8,369 nt of DNA from Zoogloeaceae bacterium (GTDB lineage Bacteria; Pseudomonadota; Gammaproteobacteria; Burkholderiales; Rhodocyclaceae): NCBI GenBank assembly GCA_031282665.1, contig JAITDH010000073.1, positions 1 to 8,369 of the forward strand, read 5' to 3'. The notes under the pieces were generated by a model. The model worked only from the letters and a program-made list of their open reading frames with translations, made no database searches and was not told the origin of the DNA. How positions within the stretch are numbered: position 1 is the stretch's first letter; every line of letters starts with the position of its first letter. A program made the translations under genes and the position numbers. This document shows, one piece after another, positions 1 through 5,945 of the stretch.

Positions 1-636
1 CGCGCCGGACTGCCCATGCCGCGTGTGTACCTGATCGACGCGGCGCAGCCGAATGCCTTCGCCACCGGGCGCGATCCACGCCACGCCGCCGTCGCCGCGA
101 CCACCGGCATTCTGGCGACCCTTTCCCCGCGCGAGCTGCGCGGCGTCATGGCGCACGAGCTGGCGCATGTGCGTCACCGCGACATTCTCATTTCCACCAT
201 TTCCGCGACCATGGCGGGGGCCATCGTCTCCCTGGCGAACATCCTCCAGTTCGCCAGCCTCTTCGCGGGCGGGCGTGACAATCGCCCGCATCCCCTCGCC
301 GCCCTTGCCCTCGCCATGCTTGCCCCGCTTGCCGCCGGGCTGATCCAGATGGCGATTTCCCGTTCACGCGAGTACGAGGCGGACCAGGGCGGAGCGAGGA
401 TCAGCGGCGATCCCGGCGCGCTCGCCGACGCGCTGGAGAAAATCGAGGCGCGCGCCCGCAACATTCCCTTGCAGGCGGCGCAGGCGCATCCGGAAACGGC
501 GCAGATGATGATCCTGAATCCGCTTTCCGGAGGCAATCTGCAATCCCTTTTTTCCACCCATCCCCCGACGGCGGAAAGAGTTTCCCGCCTGCGCGCGCTG
601 GCGACGCAAATGAGAAAGACGAATCCTATAAAATAG
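1..636 (+). CDS. htpX: HtpX-family M48 membrane zinc metalloprotease, 5' truncated by window edge
   Basis: HtpX is an inner-membrane protease that helps clear damaged or misfolded membrane proteins, in partnership with FtsH. The reading frame is open from base 1 (RAGLP precedes the first ATG at 16), so the start lies outside the window; 211 residues are visible of a usual length near 285. The motif PNAFATGR is followed by the zinc site HELAH (bases 154-168) and by the third-ligand motif SREYEAD (364-384, ligand Glu at 370-372). Two hydrophobic segments lie between them, around bases 193-270 and 289-357, as expected for the family. The C-terminus has the usual [10 protein letters not shown] motif before the stop TAG. 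An HD-GYP gene follows 26 bp downstream on the same strand, probably cotranscribed. All catalytic residues in the visible part are intact. The family call is certain; the symbol htpX fits best among M48 members. Confidence 0.95.
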   Translation, partial: RAGLPMPRVYLIDAAQPNAFATGRDPRHAAVAATTGILATLSPRELRGVMAHELAHVRHRDILISTISATMAGAIVSLANILQFASLFAGGRDNRPHPLAALALAMLAPLAAGLIQMAISRSREYEADQGGARISGDPGALADALEKIEARARNIPLQAAQAHPETAQMMILNPLSGGNLQSLFSTHPPTAERVSRLRALATQMRKTNPIK

Positions 637-662
637 CCGGAATTGAATGACGATATCTGGCA

Positions 663-1868
663 ATGATCAAGAAAATCTCCGTTGGAGACCTGATTCCCGG
701 GATGTTCGTCCACGACCTGAACTGCGGCTGGATGGATCATCCCTTCCTGACCAATTCCTTCATGGTGGATGGCAAGGCGCGGATCGCCAAGATCCGCAGC
801 CTGGGCGTGCAGGACCTCTACATCGACACGGATCGCGGCCTCGACCTGCCCTACGCGCAGACGGAGGAGGAGGTCGCGGAGGATCTGCAGCAGCGGATGG
901 AGAACATCGCCGGCACGAAATCGGAAAAGAGTTACCAGGCCGAGGTGCGCGAAGAAGCGCCGCGCGCCCGCAAGCTGCACAACGAGGCGAATGGAATCGT
1001 CAAGAGGCTGATGGACGACGTGCGGATGGGCGCGCAGATCGAAATCGAGCGCATGGCGCCCCTCGTGGAAGACATGATCGACTCCATCTTCCGCAACCAG
1101 AGCGCCCTCCTCCCGCTCACCGCCCTGAAGCGGCACGACACCTATACCTTCGAGCATTCCGTCTCCGTCTGCGCCCTGATGGTCGCCTTCGCCCGCGGCC
1201 TGGAAATGTCGCGCCAGACCATCCGGGACATCGCCATGGGCGCCCTCCTCCACGATGTCGGCAAGGCGCGCATTCCCGACGCCATCCTGAACAAACCTTC
1301 CCGGCTGACCGAGGCGGAATTCATCAAGATGAAGGACCATGTCCAGCAAAGCATCCTGATCCTGCAACAGACGCCTGGCCTCGTTCCCGCCGCCATGCAG
1401 GTCGCGGCGCAGCATCACGAGCGTTACGACGGCAGCGGCTATCCGAAGAAACTCCGCGGCGACGGGCTTTCCATCTACGGCAAGATGGCGTCCATCGTCG
1501 ATGTCTACGACGCGATTTCCTCCGACCGCGTCTACCACAAGGGACTGCAACCCTCGCAGGCCCTGAAGAAGCTCCTGGAATGGAGCAGCCACCACTTCGA
1601 GCCCAGGCTGGTGCATAGCTTCATCCGCGCCATCGGCATCTATCCGACCGGCTCCCTGATCCGCCTGGAAAGCGGGCGTCTCGCCGTGGTATATGAGCAG
1701 AACGAAGGCGACCTGCTGCATCCGGTCGTGACCGTCATCTACAACGCCCGCAAGATGCAATACCTGCCGCCCCTGCGGATCGATCTTGCGCAGACCCTGG
1801 ACAGGGTCGTCGGCCATGAGGATTTCTCGCGATGGAAAATAGACCCCAAACCCTGGCAACCCGCCTGA
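663..1868 (+). CDS. DUF3391 / HD-GYP domain protein, predicted cyclic-di-GMP phosphodiesterase
   Basis: This 401-residue protein is predicted to hydrolyse cyclic-di-GMP and lower its level in the cytoplasm; no signal peptide or membrane segment is seen. Residues 1 to about 130 form the DUF3391 N-terminal domain, opening with the typical MIKKISVGDLIPGMFV. The HD-GYP domain covers about 150-320: His165 (EHSV), HDVGK at 197-201, His226, HHE at 251-253, DGSGYP at 256-261 and DVYDAISSDRVY at 280-291. All metal-binding and GYP signature residues appear intact, so it is probably active. A tail of about 80 residues follows. ATG at 663 lacks a strong Shine-Dalgarno sequence, but the family consensus begins exactly there. 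It lies 26 bp after htpX and overlaps the next gene by 37 bp, suggesting a common transcript. A 573-codon antisense reading frame across this gene is a composition artefact. Confidence 0.95.
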   Translation: MIKKISVGDLIPGMFVHDLNCGWMDHPFLTNSFMVDGKARIAKIRSLGVQDLYIDTDRGLDLPYAQTEEEVAEDLQQRMENIAGTKSEKSYQAEVREEAPRARKLHNEANGIVKRLMDDVRMGAQIEIERMAPLVEDMIDSIFRNQSALLPLTALKRHDTYTFEHSVSVCALMVAFARGLEMSRQTIRDIAMGALLHDVGKARIPDAILNKPSRLTEAEFIKMKDHVQQSILILQQTPGLVPAAMQVAAQHHERYDGSGYPKKLRGDGLSIYGKMASIVDVYDAISSDRVYHKGLQPSQALKKLLEWSSHHFEPRLVHSFIRAIGIYPTGSLIRLESGRLAVVYEQNEGDLLHPVVTVIYNARKMQYLPPLRIDLAQTLDRVVGHEDFSRWKIDPKPWQPA

Positions 1869-2413
1869 TATTCGTCTTCCTGCTCGCCTGCCCATTTCCC
1901 GCCAGCTCCGCGAGCGCGCAGGAAGCGGAATCCTTCACCAGACAGATCGAGCTCGGCCGGGAAATGCAGGCGGAAGCCGATCACCGGCGCGAGATCATCG
2001 ACGACCGGCTGAAGGAAGAAGAAGCGGCCTGCGCGCGGGAATTCCTCAGCAACGACTGCCGCAAGGCCGCCCGCAAGCGCTACCTGGAAGACCTGACGGC
2101 CATCCGGCAACTGGCGGCGGAAGGAAGGGAGATGGAACGCCAGGGAAAATTGCGCGAACGGGAACAGAACCAGCTCCAACGCGCCGCCGACGAGGAAGCC
2201 CGCGCCGCGAAAGACGCCGAGCGCGCCGCCGAGACAGCTAGGGAACGAGAAGCCCGCCAGTCCAAGCAGGCCGACAAGCTGGCGAAGAAGGCGGCGAAGG
2301 CGAAAAAGAAGGCAGAGGATAGAAGACGGAAGATAGAGCGGTCGCAGCCTCAGGAATCAGGGATCGGGGATCAGGAATCAGAAAAAGCAAATCAGGCACA
2401 TACTGGTCACTGA
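1832..2413 (+). CDS. Predicted exported, charged coiled-coil protein of unknown function
   Basis: This 193-residue protein has no function that I can assign. Residues 1-29 look like a signal peptide: a short basic stretch, a hydrophobic core (LIFVFLLAC) and a likely cleavage after ASA at 27-29. LLAC at 17-20 could instead be an imperfect lipobox. Residues 31-165 are rich in Glu, Lys, Arg and Ala and should form long helices or a coiled coil. Two cysteines, C67 and C76, spaced C-x8-C in a charged helix resemble a layout I associate with small betaproteobacterial exported hypotheticals; this recollection is unverified. The ATG lies inside the 3' end of the HD-GYP gene (37-bp overlap, other frame), implying translational coupling. 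The last 30 or so codons (from about residue 160) run through degenerate 7-bp repeat DNA and read as low-complexity sequence, so the ancestral stop may have been further upstream. Export is an inference; that the frame is real is likely from length and position. Confidence 0.75.
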   Translation: MENRPQTLATRLIFVFLLACPFPASSASAQEAESFTRQIELGREMQAEADHRREIIDDRLKEEEAACAREFLSNDCRKAARKRYLEDLTAIRQLAAEGREMERQGKLREREQNQLQRAADEEARAAKDAERAAETAREREARQSKQADKLAKKAAKAKKKAEDRRRKIERSQPQESGIGDQESEKANQAHTGH

Positions 2414-2470
2414 CGACAGATTACAGAGCCGCAAAGCGGCGTTTTGTCTTCCGTCCTTTGTCTTTTGTTT
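2311..2470. repeat. Cluster of four degenerate heptanucleotide (7-bp) repeat blocks
   Basis: Four neighbouring stretches each show a clear 7-bp period but different consensus words. Block A (2311-2338) reads GGCAGAG, GATAGAA, GACGGAA, GATAGAG. Block B (2351-2385) reads CAGGAAT, CAGGGAT, CGGGGAT, CAGGAAT, CAGAAAA. Block C (2402-2429) reads ACTGGTC, ACTGACG, ACAGATT, ACAGAGC. Block D (2443-2470) reads TTTGTCT, TCCGTCC, TTTGTCT, TTTGTTT. Blocks A and D are partly inverted relative to each other (GACGGAAGA against TCTTCCGTC). The layout resembles the short tandemly repeated heptanucleotide families known from cyanobacteria, though a relationship is not shown. Blocks A and B lie inside the coding sequence 1832-2413, C spans its stop codon, and D follows it. 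Confidence 0.6.
2428..2450 (+). terminator. Possible Rho-independent terminator after the coiled-coil gene
   Basis: A perfect 5-bp GC stem, GCCGC (2428-2432) and GCGGC (2436-2440) around an AAA loop, is followed directly by GTTTTGTCTT. It sits 15 bp after the stop at 2413 and would end the htpX-side transcript. The stem is short and the T tract is interrupted, so termination may be partial. The tail overlaps heptamer repeat block D. Confidence 0.45.
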
Positions 2471-2660
2471 TTAAGAAATATAAAAAGAAAAACATAATAA
2501 AGAGGCGGGCAAGCCTGTGGATAAACCTGGAAAACAATTGATATTCAATGACTTGTTCCAATATTCAGGCTCTGGACAACCTTCCCGCAGGCTGTGGACG
2601 AAATCTGGACAAGTTCTTGCGCATGGCATTCTTCCCGTTTTTTCCGGAAACTGTGTACAG
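2459..2660. promoter_or_regulatory. DnaA-box cluster beside an AT-rich stretch (possible DnaA-binding or origin-like site)
   Basis: The sequence is nearly free of GC from about 2464 to 2502. It is followed by TGTGGATAA at 2516-2524, a perfect match to the DnaA box (reverse complement TTATCCACA). Four further 9-mers in the same orientation each differ from TGTGnATAA or TGTGGATAA at two positions: TCTGGACAA (2571-2579), TGTGGACGA (2593-2601), TCTGGACAA (2604-2612) and TGTGTACAG (2652-2660). An AT-rich stretch beside co-oriented DnaA boxes is the layout of a bacterial origin or of an accessory DnaA site. No dnaA, dnaN, rpmH or parA is visible nearby, and one perfect box can arise by chance. Read it as a candidate only. 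Confidence 0.4.
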
Positions 2661-2701
2661 CTTCTCTACAGGGAAACGCAATCCAAAGTGGAGGTGGTTT
2701 G

Positions 2702-2832
2702 GTAGGTTGGATGAGCCGAAGGCGTAATCCGACAATCGTTCATCACCGGCGCTTGCGCCGCTGTTTTTGATTTGCGATGCTGCGCATCGGTGTGAATGGA
2801 ATGTCGGATTACGCTGCGCTTATCCAACCTAC
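2702..2832. repeat. 131-bp palindromic MITE-like element (GTAGGTTGG...CCAACCTAC family)
   Basis: Inverted terminal arms at 2702-2734 and 2802-2832 begin and end with GTAGGTTGGAT and ATCCAACCTAC, and carry GCGTAATCCGACA and TGTCGGATTACGC internally. The arms match apart from a small central patch and a 2-bp length difference. Between them are two more hairpins: CGGCGC-TT-GCGCCG (2747-2760) and CGATGC-TGC-GCATCG (2775-2789). Similarity between the arms extends weakly outward (GGTTT on the left, AAAACC on the right). Elements with these ends are widely scattered in proteobacterial genomes, usually between genes. It encodes no protein. It lies between two converging genes, a typical harmless location for such an insertion. 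Confidence 0.8.
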
Positions 2833-2891
2833 AAAACCGACGTCATTCCCCCGCCACTTGGTAGATTTTTCCCTGTGCGCCTTTCAGATGA

Positions 2892-2927
2892 ACAAAACAA
2901 AACCCGGACCGTTTCCGATCCGGGTTT
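2892..2927 (-). terminator. Rho-independent terminator of the minus-strand 133-residue protein gene
   Basis: On the minus strand, AAACCCGGA (2927-2919) pairs perfectly with TCCGGGTTT (2908-2900) around a 10-nt loop and runs into TTTTGTTTTGTT (2903-2892). It starts 21 bp after the stop codon of the gene at 2949-3350. The 9-bp stem and long U-rich tail make it the clearest terminator in the window. On the plus strand the same stem has no T run, so it acts in one direction only. Confidence 0.85.
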
Positions 2928-2948
2928 CGTTGTTCGATGGGAAGTGAA

Positions 2949-3350
2949 TCAATCCTGCGTGCGGCTGCGCTTGATGGCGTCCTCGACTTCGAGTTCCGGG
3001 ATCGCCTGCTTGGCCGGTTTGCCCGGCAGGGATTTTTTCTTTTCTTCCTTGTCCTGTTTTCCAACCAGCGCTTCCACCCACAGGGGATTGTTTCCCCAGG
3101 GCATGAAGATGCGCATGGAAACACGAACGGCTTCCTCCATGAAGGGTTCGATGTTGGCTTCGACCTTGGGCATCCACGGGGAAAACAGATTCAACCAGGC
3201 ATCCGCGGCGGGGAACAGGGCCTTGCCCTCCCCCTTGCCTTCCTCCGTCCTGGGCAAGACGGCGGGAGCCCACAGGCGGCCCATTTCCAGCCATGAGCGT
3301 TGCAGCGTTTCCAGATAGTTGTTCCAGAAATTCGTGTACTCTTCTTGCAT
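2949..3350 (-). CDS. Small tryptophan-rich protein of unknown function
   Basis: I do not recognise this 133-residue protein. Residues 1-27 (MQEEYTNFWNNYLETLQRSW and onward) form an amphipathic helix rich in aromatic residues; residues 44-95 hold further aromatic and hydrophobic stretches, including FMPWGNNPLW; the tail from about residue 98 is highly charged and lysine-rich. There are seven tryptophans and no cysteines, no signal peptide and no obvious membrane segment. Helical size and a basic tail recall phasin-like granule-surface proteins, but this is only a resemblance. ATG at 3350 is preferred because GGAG lies 7 nt upstream and a likely promoter -10 box lies just beyond. An in-frame ATG at 3395 (148 residues) has no ribosome site and would fall upstream of the predicted transcript. 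The gene follows queC but has its own predicted promoter and a strong terminator, so it is probably monocistronic. Confidence 0.8.
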   Translation of the reverse strand: MQEEYTNFWNNYLETLQRSWLEMGRLWAPAVLPRTEEGKGEGKALFPAADAWLNLFSPWMPKVEANIEPFMEEAVRVSMRIFMPWGNNPLWVEALVGKQDKEEKKKSLPGKPAKQAIPELEVEDAIKRSRTQD

Positions 3351-3357
3351 CTCGTGT

Positions 3358-3364
3358 CTCCAAA
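3358..3364 (-). promoter_or_regulatory. Ribosome binding site that decides the start at 3350
   Basis: On the minus strand TTTGGAG ends 7 nt before ATG at 3350. The alternative ATG at 3395 has no purine-rich motif before it. Confidence 0.65.
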
Positions 3365-3380
3365 GTGAGTTCAAAAACGA

Positions 3381-3411
3381 ATTGTAGCCTTGCATGTCGA
3401 TAAACGCGCAA
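3381..3411 (-). promoter_or_regulatory. Possible sigma70-type promoter for the 133-residue protein gene
   Basis: On the minus strand TACAAT (3386-3381) matches the -10 consensus at five of six bases, and TTGCGC (3411-3406) is a weak -35, with a 19-bp spacer that is longer than ideal. Transcription would begin near 3374, leaving a leader of about 24 nt before ATG 3350. This fits the start chosen from the ribosome site. Confidence 0.35.
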
Positions 3412-3432
3412 AGTTTTGCCAGCGGGCCGTCT

Positions 3433-4113
3433 CTATTTTTTCACATAATGCGTCGGGTCCGGCAAGCCCGCGGCAAGGAAACCCGCCCGGCGCAGGCGGC
3501 AGGAATCGCAAAAGCCACAGGCGCGGCCTTCCCTGTCCGCCTGGTAGCAGGAAATGGTCAGGCCGTAATCGACGCCGAGTTCGTGCCCCATGCGGATGAT
3601 TTCGGCCTTTGAAAGATGCATCAGCGGCGTGTGCAGGGTCAGCTTTTTTCCTTCCACGCCCGCCTTGGTGGCCAGGTTGGCCATTTTTTCGAAGGCGGCG
3701 ATGTATTCGGGACGGCAGTCGGGATAGCCGGAATAATCGACGGCGTTCACGCCGACGAAGACGTCGCGGCTTTCCAGCACCTCCGCCCAGGCCAGCGCAA
3801 GGGAGAGCATGATGGTGTTGCGGGCGGGCACATAGGTGATGGGAATGCCGGGTTGCGGGCCGGAGACGGGAACGGCGAGATTTTCGTCGGTCAGGGCGGA
3901 GCCGCCGAACTGGGCGAGATCGAGCTTGAGTATCCGGTGTTCGACGGCACCGCCCTTTTCCGCCACCCGGCGCGCCGCGTCGAGTTCCACGCCATGACGC
4001 TGGCCGTAGTCGAAGGAAAGGCAATAGGAAGAAAAACCCTGGGCGCGGGCCTGGGCCAGGCAGGTGGCGGAATCCAGTCCGCCGGAAAGGAGGATGACGG
4101 CTTTGGCGGACAT
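3433..4113 (-). CDS. queC: 7-cyano-7-deazaguanine (preQ0) synthase QueC
   Basis: QueC is a cytoplasmic enzyme that uses ATP and ammonia to convert 7-carboxy-7-deazaguanine to preQ0, the precursor of queuosine in tRNA. The 226-residue product is of normal length. The PP-loop nucleotide motif SGGLDSAT is at 10-17, the family motif FDYGQRH at 34-40, and YVPARNT at 94-100. The four zinc-binding cysteines are C189, C199, C202 and C205 (SCYQ...CGFCDSC). All are intact. Its ATG shares one base with the TGA of the upstream PilZ gene (TGATG) and it lacks a strong ribosome site, so translation is probably coupled to PilZ. Its substrate is the product of QueE, encoded one gene upstream in the same run. 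Confidence 0.98.
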   Translation of the reverse strand: MSAKAVILLSGGLDSATCLAQARAQGFSSYCLSFDYGQRHGVELDAARRVAEKGGAVEHRILKLDLAQFGGSALTDENLAVPVSGPQPGIPITYVPARNTIMLSLALAWAEVLESRDVFVGVNAVDYSGYPDCRPEYIAAFEKMANLATKAGVEGKKLTLHTPLMHLSKAEIIRMGHELGVDYGLTISCYQADREGRACGFCDSCRLRRAGFLAAGLPDPTHYVKK

Positions 4114-4514
4114 CAGGATTCGTTTGCCAGGTATTCCAGTTCGCGGAAAAGAGCGTCCTCGTTGCCGAGATTGAGTTCGACGACGCGGCGCAGGAGGGTG
4201 ATGCTGTCCAGGTCGATCTCGACGCAGCGCAGGCCGATTTCCTGTCCCTGGATGCGGGCGACCCGCGCTTCCATGAAAATGCCGCCTTCCATGGGATCGT
4301 CCTTCCCTTCTTCCTCTTCCAGATTGACGGCCAGGGTGCAGGACATGTCCTCGGAAAGAAGGGGAGAGAAGGAAGAAACCGGGTCGACGGCGCGGACGAG
4401 GGCGCCTTTCAGGGAAAGGTCGATTATTTCCACGGAATATGTGCTGGCGGCGAAGCTCAGTTCGGCGAGCGTGTTGAAGTGGATGCGGGAAAAATGTCGG
4501 CGTTCGGTTTCCAT
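4113..4514 (-). CDS. PilZ-domain protein, predicted cyclic-di-GMP receptor
   Basis: PilZ domains bind cyclic-di-GMP and relay the signal to partner proteins or enzymes. This 133-residue single-domain protein has both binding motifs: RxxxR within RRHFSR (R6 to R10) and DxSxxG as DLSLKG at 32-37. Residues from about 105 form a C-terminal helical extension. The start at 4514 has an ideal AGGAGG at 4521-4526 with 6-nt spacing. A second in-frame ATG at 4532 would add MKRRNR and overlap the queE stop as ATGA, with a poorer ribosome site, so it is the less likely choice. The gene lies 14 bp after queE and overlaps queC by one base, so it belongs to their transcript. Its partner cannot be told from sequence; no pilus or flagellar gene is in view. 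Confidence 0.93.
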   Translation of the reverse strand: METERRHFSRIHFNTLAELSFAASTYSVEIIDLSLKGALVRAVDPVSSFSPLLSEDMSCTLAVNLEEEEGKDDPMEGGIFMEARVARIQGQEIGLRCVEIDLDSITLLRRVVELNLGNEDALFRELEYLANES

Positions 4515-4520
4515 GCGATT

Positions 4521-4529
4521 CCTCCTTTT
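4521..4529 (-). promoter_or_regulatory. Strong ribosome binding site of the PilZ gene
   Basis: On the minus strand AAAAGGAGG ends 6 nt before ATG 4514. It is one of the best Shine-Dalgarno sequences in the window and overlaps the end of queE. It favours the 133-residue start over the upstream ATG at 4532. Confidence 0.75.
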
Positions 4530-5209
4530 CATTTTCCTCTCATATTAGCCCATAGGATCTTGTGCAACTGTATCTGCAGACGGACGGGAAGCCCGTCGGC
4601 GAGGATCCATTCGGCGAGTTCGCGGGCGTCCTGTCTTTCGTGCGCGGGGGAAAGCCAGAGCGGACAATGCCTGCCCAGCGAGGGATGGGCGGCGAGCAGG
4701 GCGCGCGTCCATTCGTAATCGGCGCGGTCGGCAATGACGATCTTGATTTCATCGCGTCCAGTCAGGCAGGCGAGATTGTCCCAGAGGTTCTTCCTTTCCT
4801 CGCCGGAAGAGGGCGCTTTCAGGTCCATGATCCGGGATACGCGCGGGTCCGTCCGCTCGATGGGAAGCGCCCCGGAGGTTTCCAGGGAAACGTCGTAACC
4901 GGCGTCGCAAAGGATGGTGAGCAGGGAAAGGCAGGCTTCCTGCGCGAGCGGCTCGCCACCGGTGACGCAGACCTGCCGGGCGGGATGGGCGGAAACGGCG
5001 GCGAGGATGTCGGCGATCGTCATCCGCTGGCCGTCGGTGAAGGCGTAGTCGGTATCGCACCACTGGCAGCGCAGGGGACAGCCAGCGAGACGGACGAAGA
5101 CCGTGGGCTGGCCGACGCGGGAGGCTTCGCCTTGCAGGGAGAAAAAAATCTCGCTGATTTTCAGTGTGACTTTCAGTGAATTCCCCGCGATTCCAGGGGG
5201 AAGCCTCAC
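4529..5209 (-). CDS. queE: 7-carboxy-7-deazaguanine synthase QueE (radical SAM)
   Basis: QueE is a radical S-adenosylmethionine enzyme that rearranges 6-carboxytetrahydropterin to 7-carboxy-7-deazaguanine, the step before QueC. With the GTG start at 5209 it has 226 residues. The family opening [14 protein letters not shown] is at 17-30; the cluster-binding CPLRCQWC gives C44, C48 and C51; the SAM-binding TGGEPL follows at 83-88; LETSGA is at 109-114. No ATG lies between the upstream gene's stop and the conserved region. GTG 5209 overlaps the cpoB stop as GTGA, which fits coupled translation. A CTG at 5176, preceded by GGGG, would give 215 residues and cannot be excluded. The open frame continues upstream to 5413, but that part is a shadow of cpoB. 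Confidence 0.95.
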   Translation of the reverse strand: MRLPPGIAGNSLKVTLKISEIFFSLQGEASRVGQPTVFVRLAGCPLRCQWCDTDYAFTDGQRMTIADILAAVSAHPARQVCVTGGEPLAQEACLSLLTILCDAGYDVSLETSGALPIERTDPRVSRIMDLKAPSSGEERKNLWDNLACLTGRDEIKIVIADRADYEWTRALLAAHPSLGRHCPLWLSPAHERQDARELAEWILADGLPVRLQIQLHKILWANMRGK

Positions 5210-5943
5210 CTCGTCGCCAGCCGCTGCTTTGCCTGGACCGCCGCCTGCGAATCGGGATATTTCTCGACCAGATTGGAAAGCGTGCGCCTGGCGGCGGCGG
5301 CGTTGCCCCAGTCGCGCTGGCAATTGGCAACGGCCAGCATGGCGTCGGGCGCGCGCGGGGAATCGGGCCAGTTCGTCGTGAGGGCAAGCTGCGCGTCGAT
5401 GGCTTCCTTGCATTTGTTCTGGGCATACCAGGCGTTGCCGAGCCAGAACTGCGCGTTGGGCGCCATTTCGCTCGCCGGATAATCCTGCACGAAAGCGGCG
5501 AGGGACTTCGCTGCTTCCTTGTATTTGCCGGCCTTGAACTGGTTCAGGGCATCCTCGTAGGCCGCGCTTTCCGCCTCCGTGTTGGCAACCGCCGGCGGCC
5601 GTTCGCCGCCGCTGGAAGAAACGCCGCCGCCGGAACGTCCCTCGAAACGGGAAAGACGGCTGTCGAGATCGAGATAGAGATCGTTCTGGCGCTTCTTCGC
5701 CTGTTCGTTCTCGTACTTCAGGGTCTCGATATCGCCGCGCAGGCGGGAAATTTCCTCGCGCAGGCCGAGAATCTGCGTCGCCAGTTCCAGTTGCGCCTTG
5801 CTCAGGGTGTCGATCTTCTGCTCGGTTTCCTGCTTCAGGGCGGCGATCTGCTCGCGCGCCCCGCTATCGTCGAACAATCCCGCCCGCGCGACGGGCATCG
5901 CCAGGAGCGCGGCCAGGCAGCAGGGCAGAAAAAGCCGGGACAT
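5206..5943 (-). CDS. cpoB: Cell division coordinator CpoB (YbgF), Tol-Pal associated TPR protein
   Basis: CpoB is a periplasmic protein that binds TolA and links outer-membrane constriction with peptidoglycan synthesis at division. The 245-residue product has a signal peptide (residues 1-21, cleavage after ARA), a coiled-coil trimerisation region at about 29-100, a Gly/Ser/Pro linker at 101-122, and TPR repeats from about 126 to 240, including AYEDALNQFKAGKY and AQFWLGNAWYAQNK. This order and length match the family. It starts 2 bp after the pal stop without a clear ribosome site, so it is probably translationally coupled to pal. Its own stop overlaps the queE start. Confidence 0.95.
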   Translation of the reverse strand: MSRLFLPCCLAALLAMPVARAGLFDDSGAREQIAALKQETEQKIDTLSKAQLELATQILGLREEISRLRGDIETLKYENEQAKKRQNDLYLDLDSRLSRFEGRSGGGVSSSGGERPPAVANTEAESAAYEDALNQFKAGKYKEAAKSLAAFVQDYPASEMAPNAQFWLGNAWYAQNKCKEAIDAQLALTTNWPDSPRAPDAMLAVANCQRDWGNAAAARRTLSNLVEKYPDSQAAVQAKQRLATR

Positions 5944-5945
5944 GA

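Noticed and set aside
174..1895. A 573-codon reading frame on the minus strand, antisense to htpX and the HD-GYP gene
   Set aside because: It covers genes with unmistakable domains on the plus strand, has no recognisable motif and is explained by the GC-rich codon pattern of the sense genes.
2517..2705. A 62-codon plus-strand frame starting with GTG in the intergenic region
   Set aside because: The start lies inside the DnaA box, there is no ribosome site and no similarity to a known protein, and it runs through the DnaA-box region to the edge of the palindromic element.
2702..2832. Repeat units considered as a CRISPR array or small RNA gene
   Set aside because: There is one palindrome with unequal hairpins, no regular repeat-spacer pattern and no adjacent cas gene; the ends match a common dispersed repeat.
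2840..2856. CGTCATTCCCCCGCCAC, resembling the start of another dispersed repeat (CGTCATTCCCGC type)
   Set aside because: Only about a dozen bases match and there is no second arm, so it is at most a remnant.
2767..3318. A 183-codon plus-strand frame opposite the 133-residue protein
   Set aside because: It starts inside the palindromic element and runs antisense to a gene with a promoter, ribosome site and terminator.
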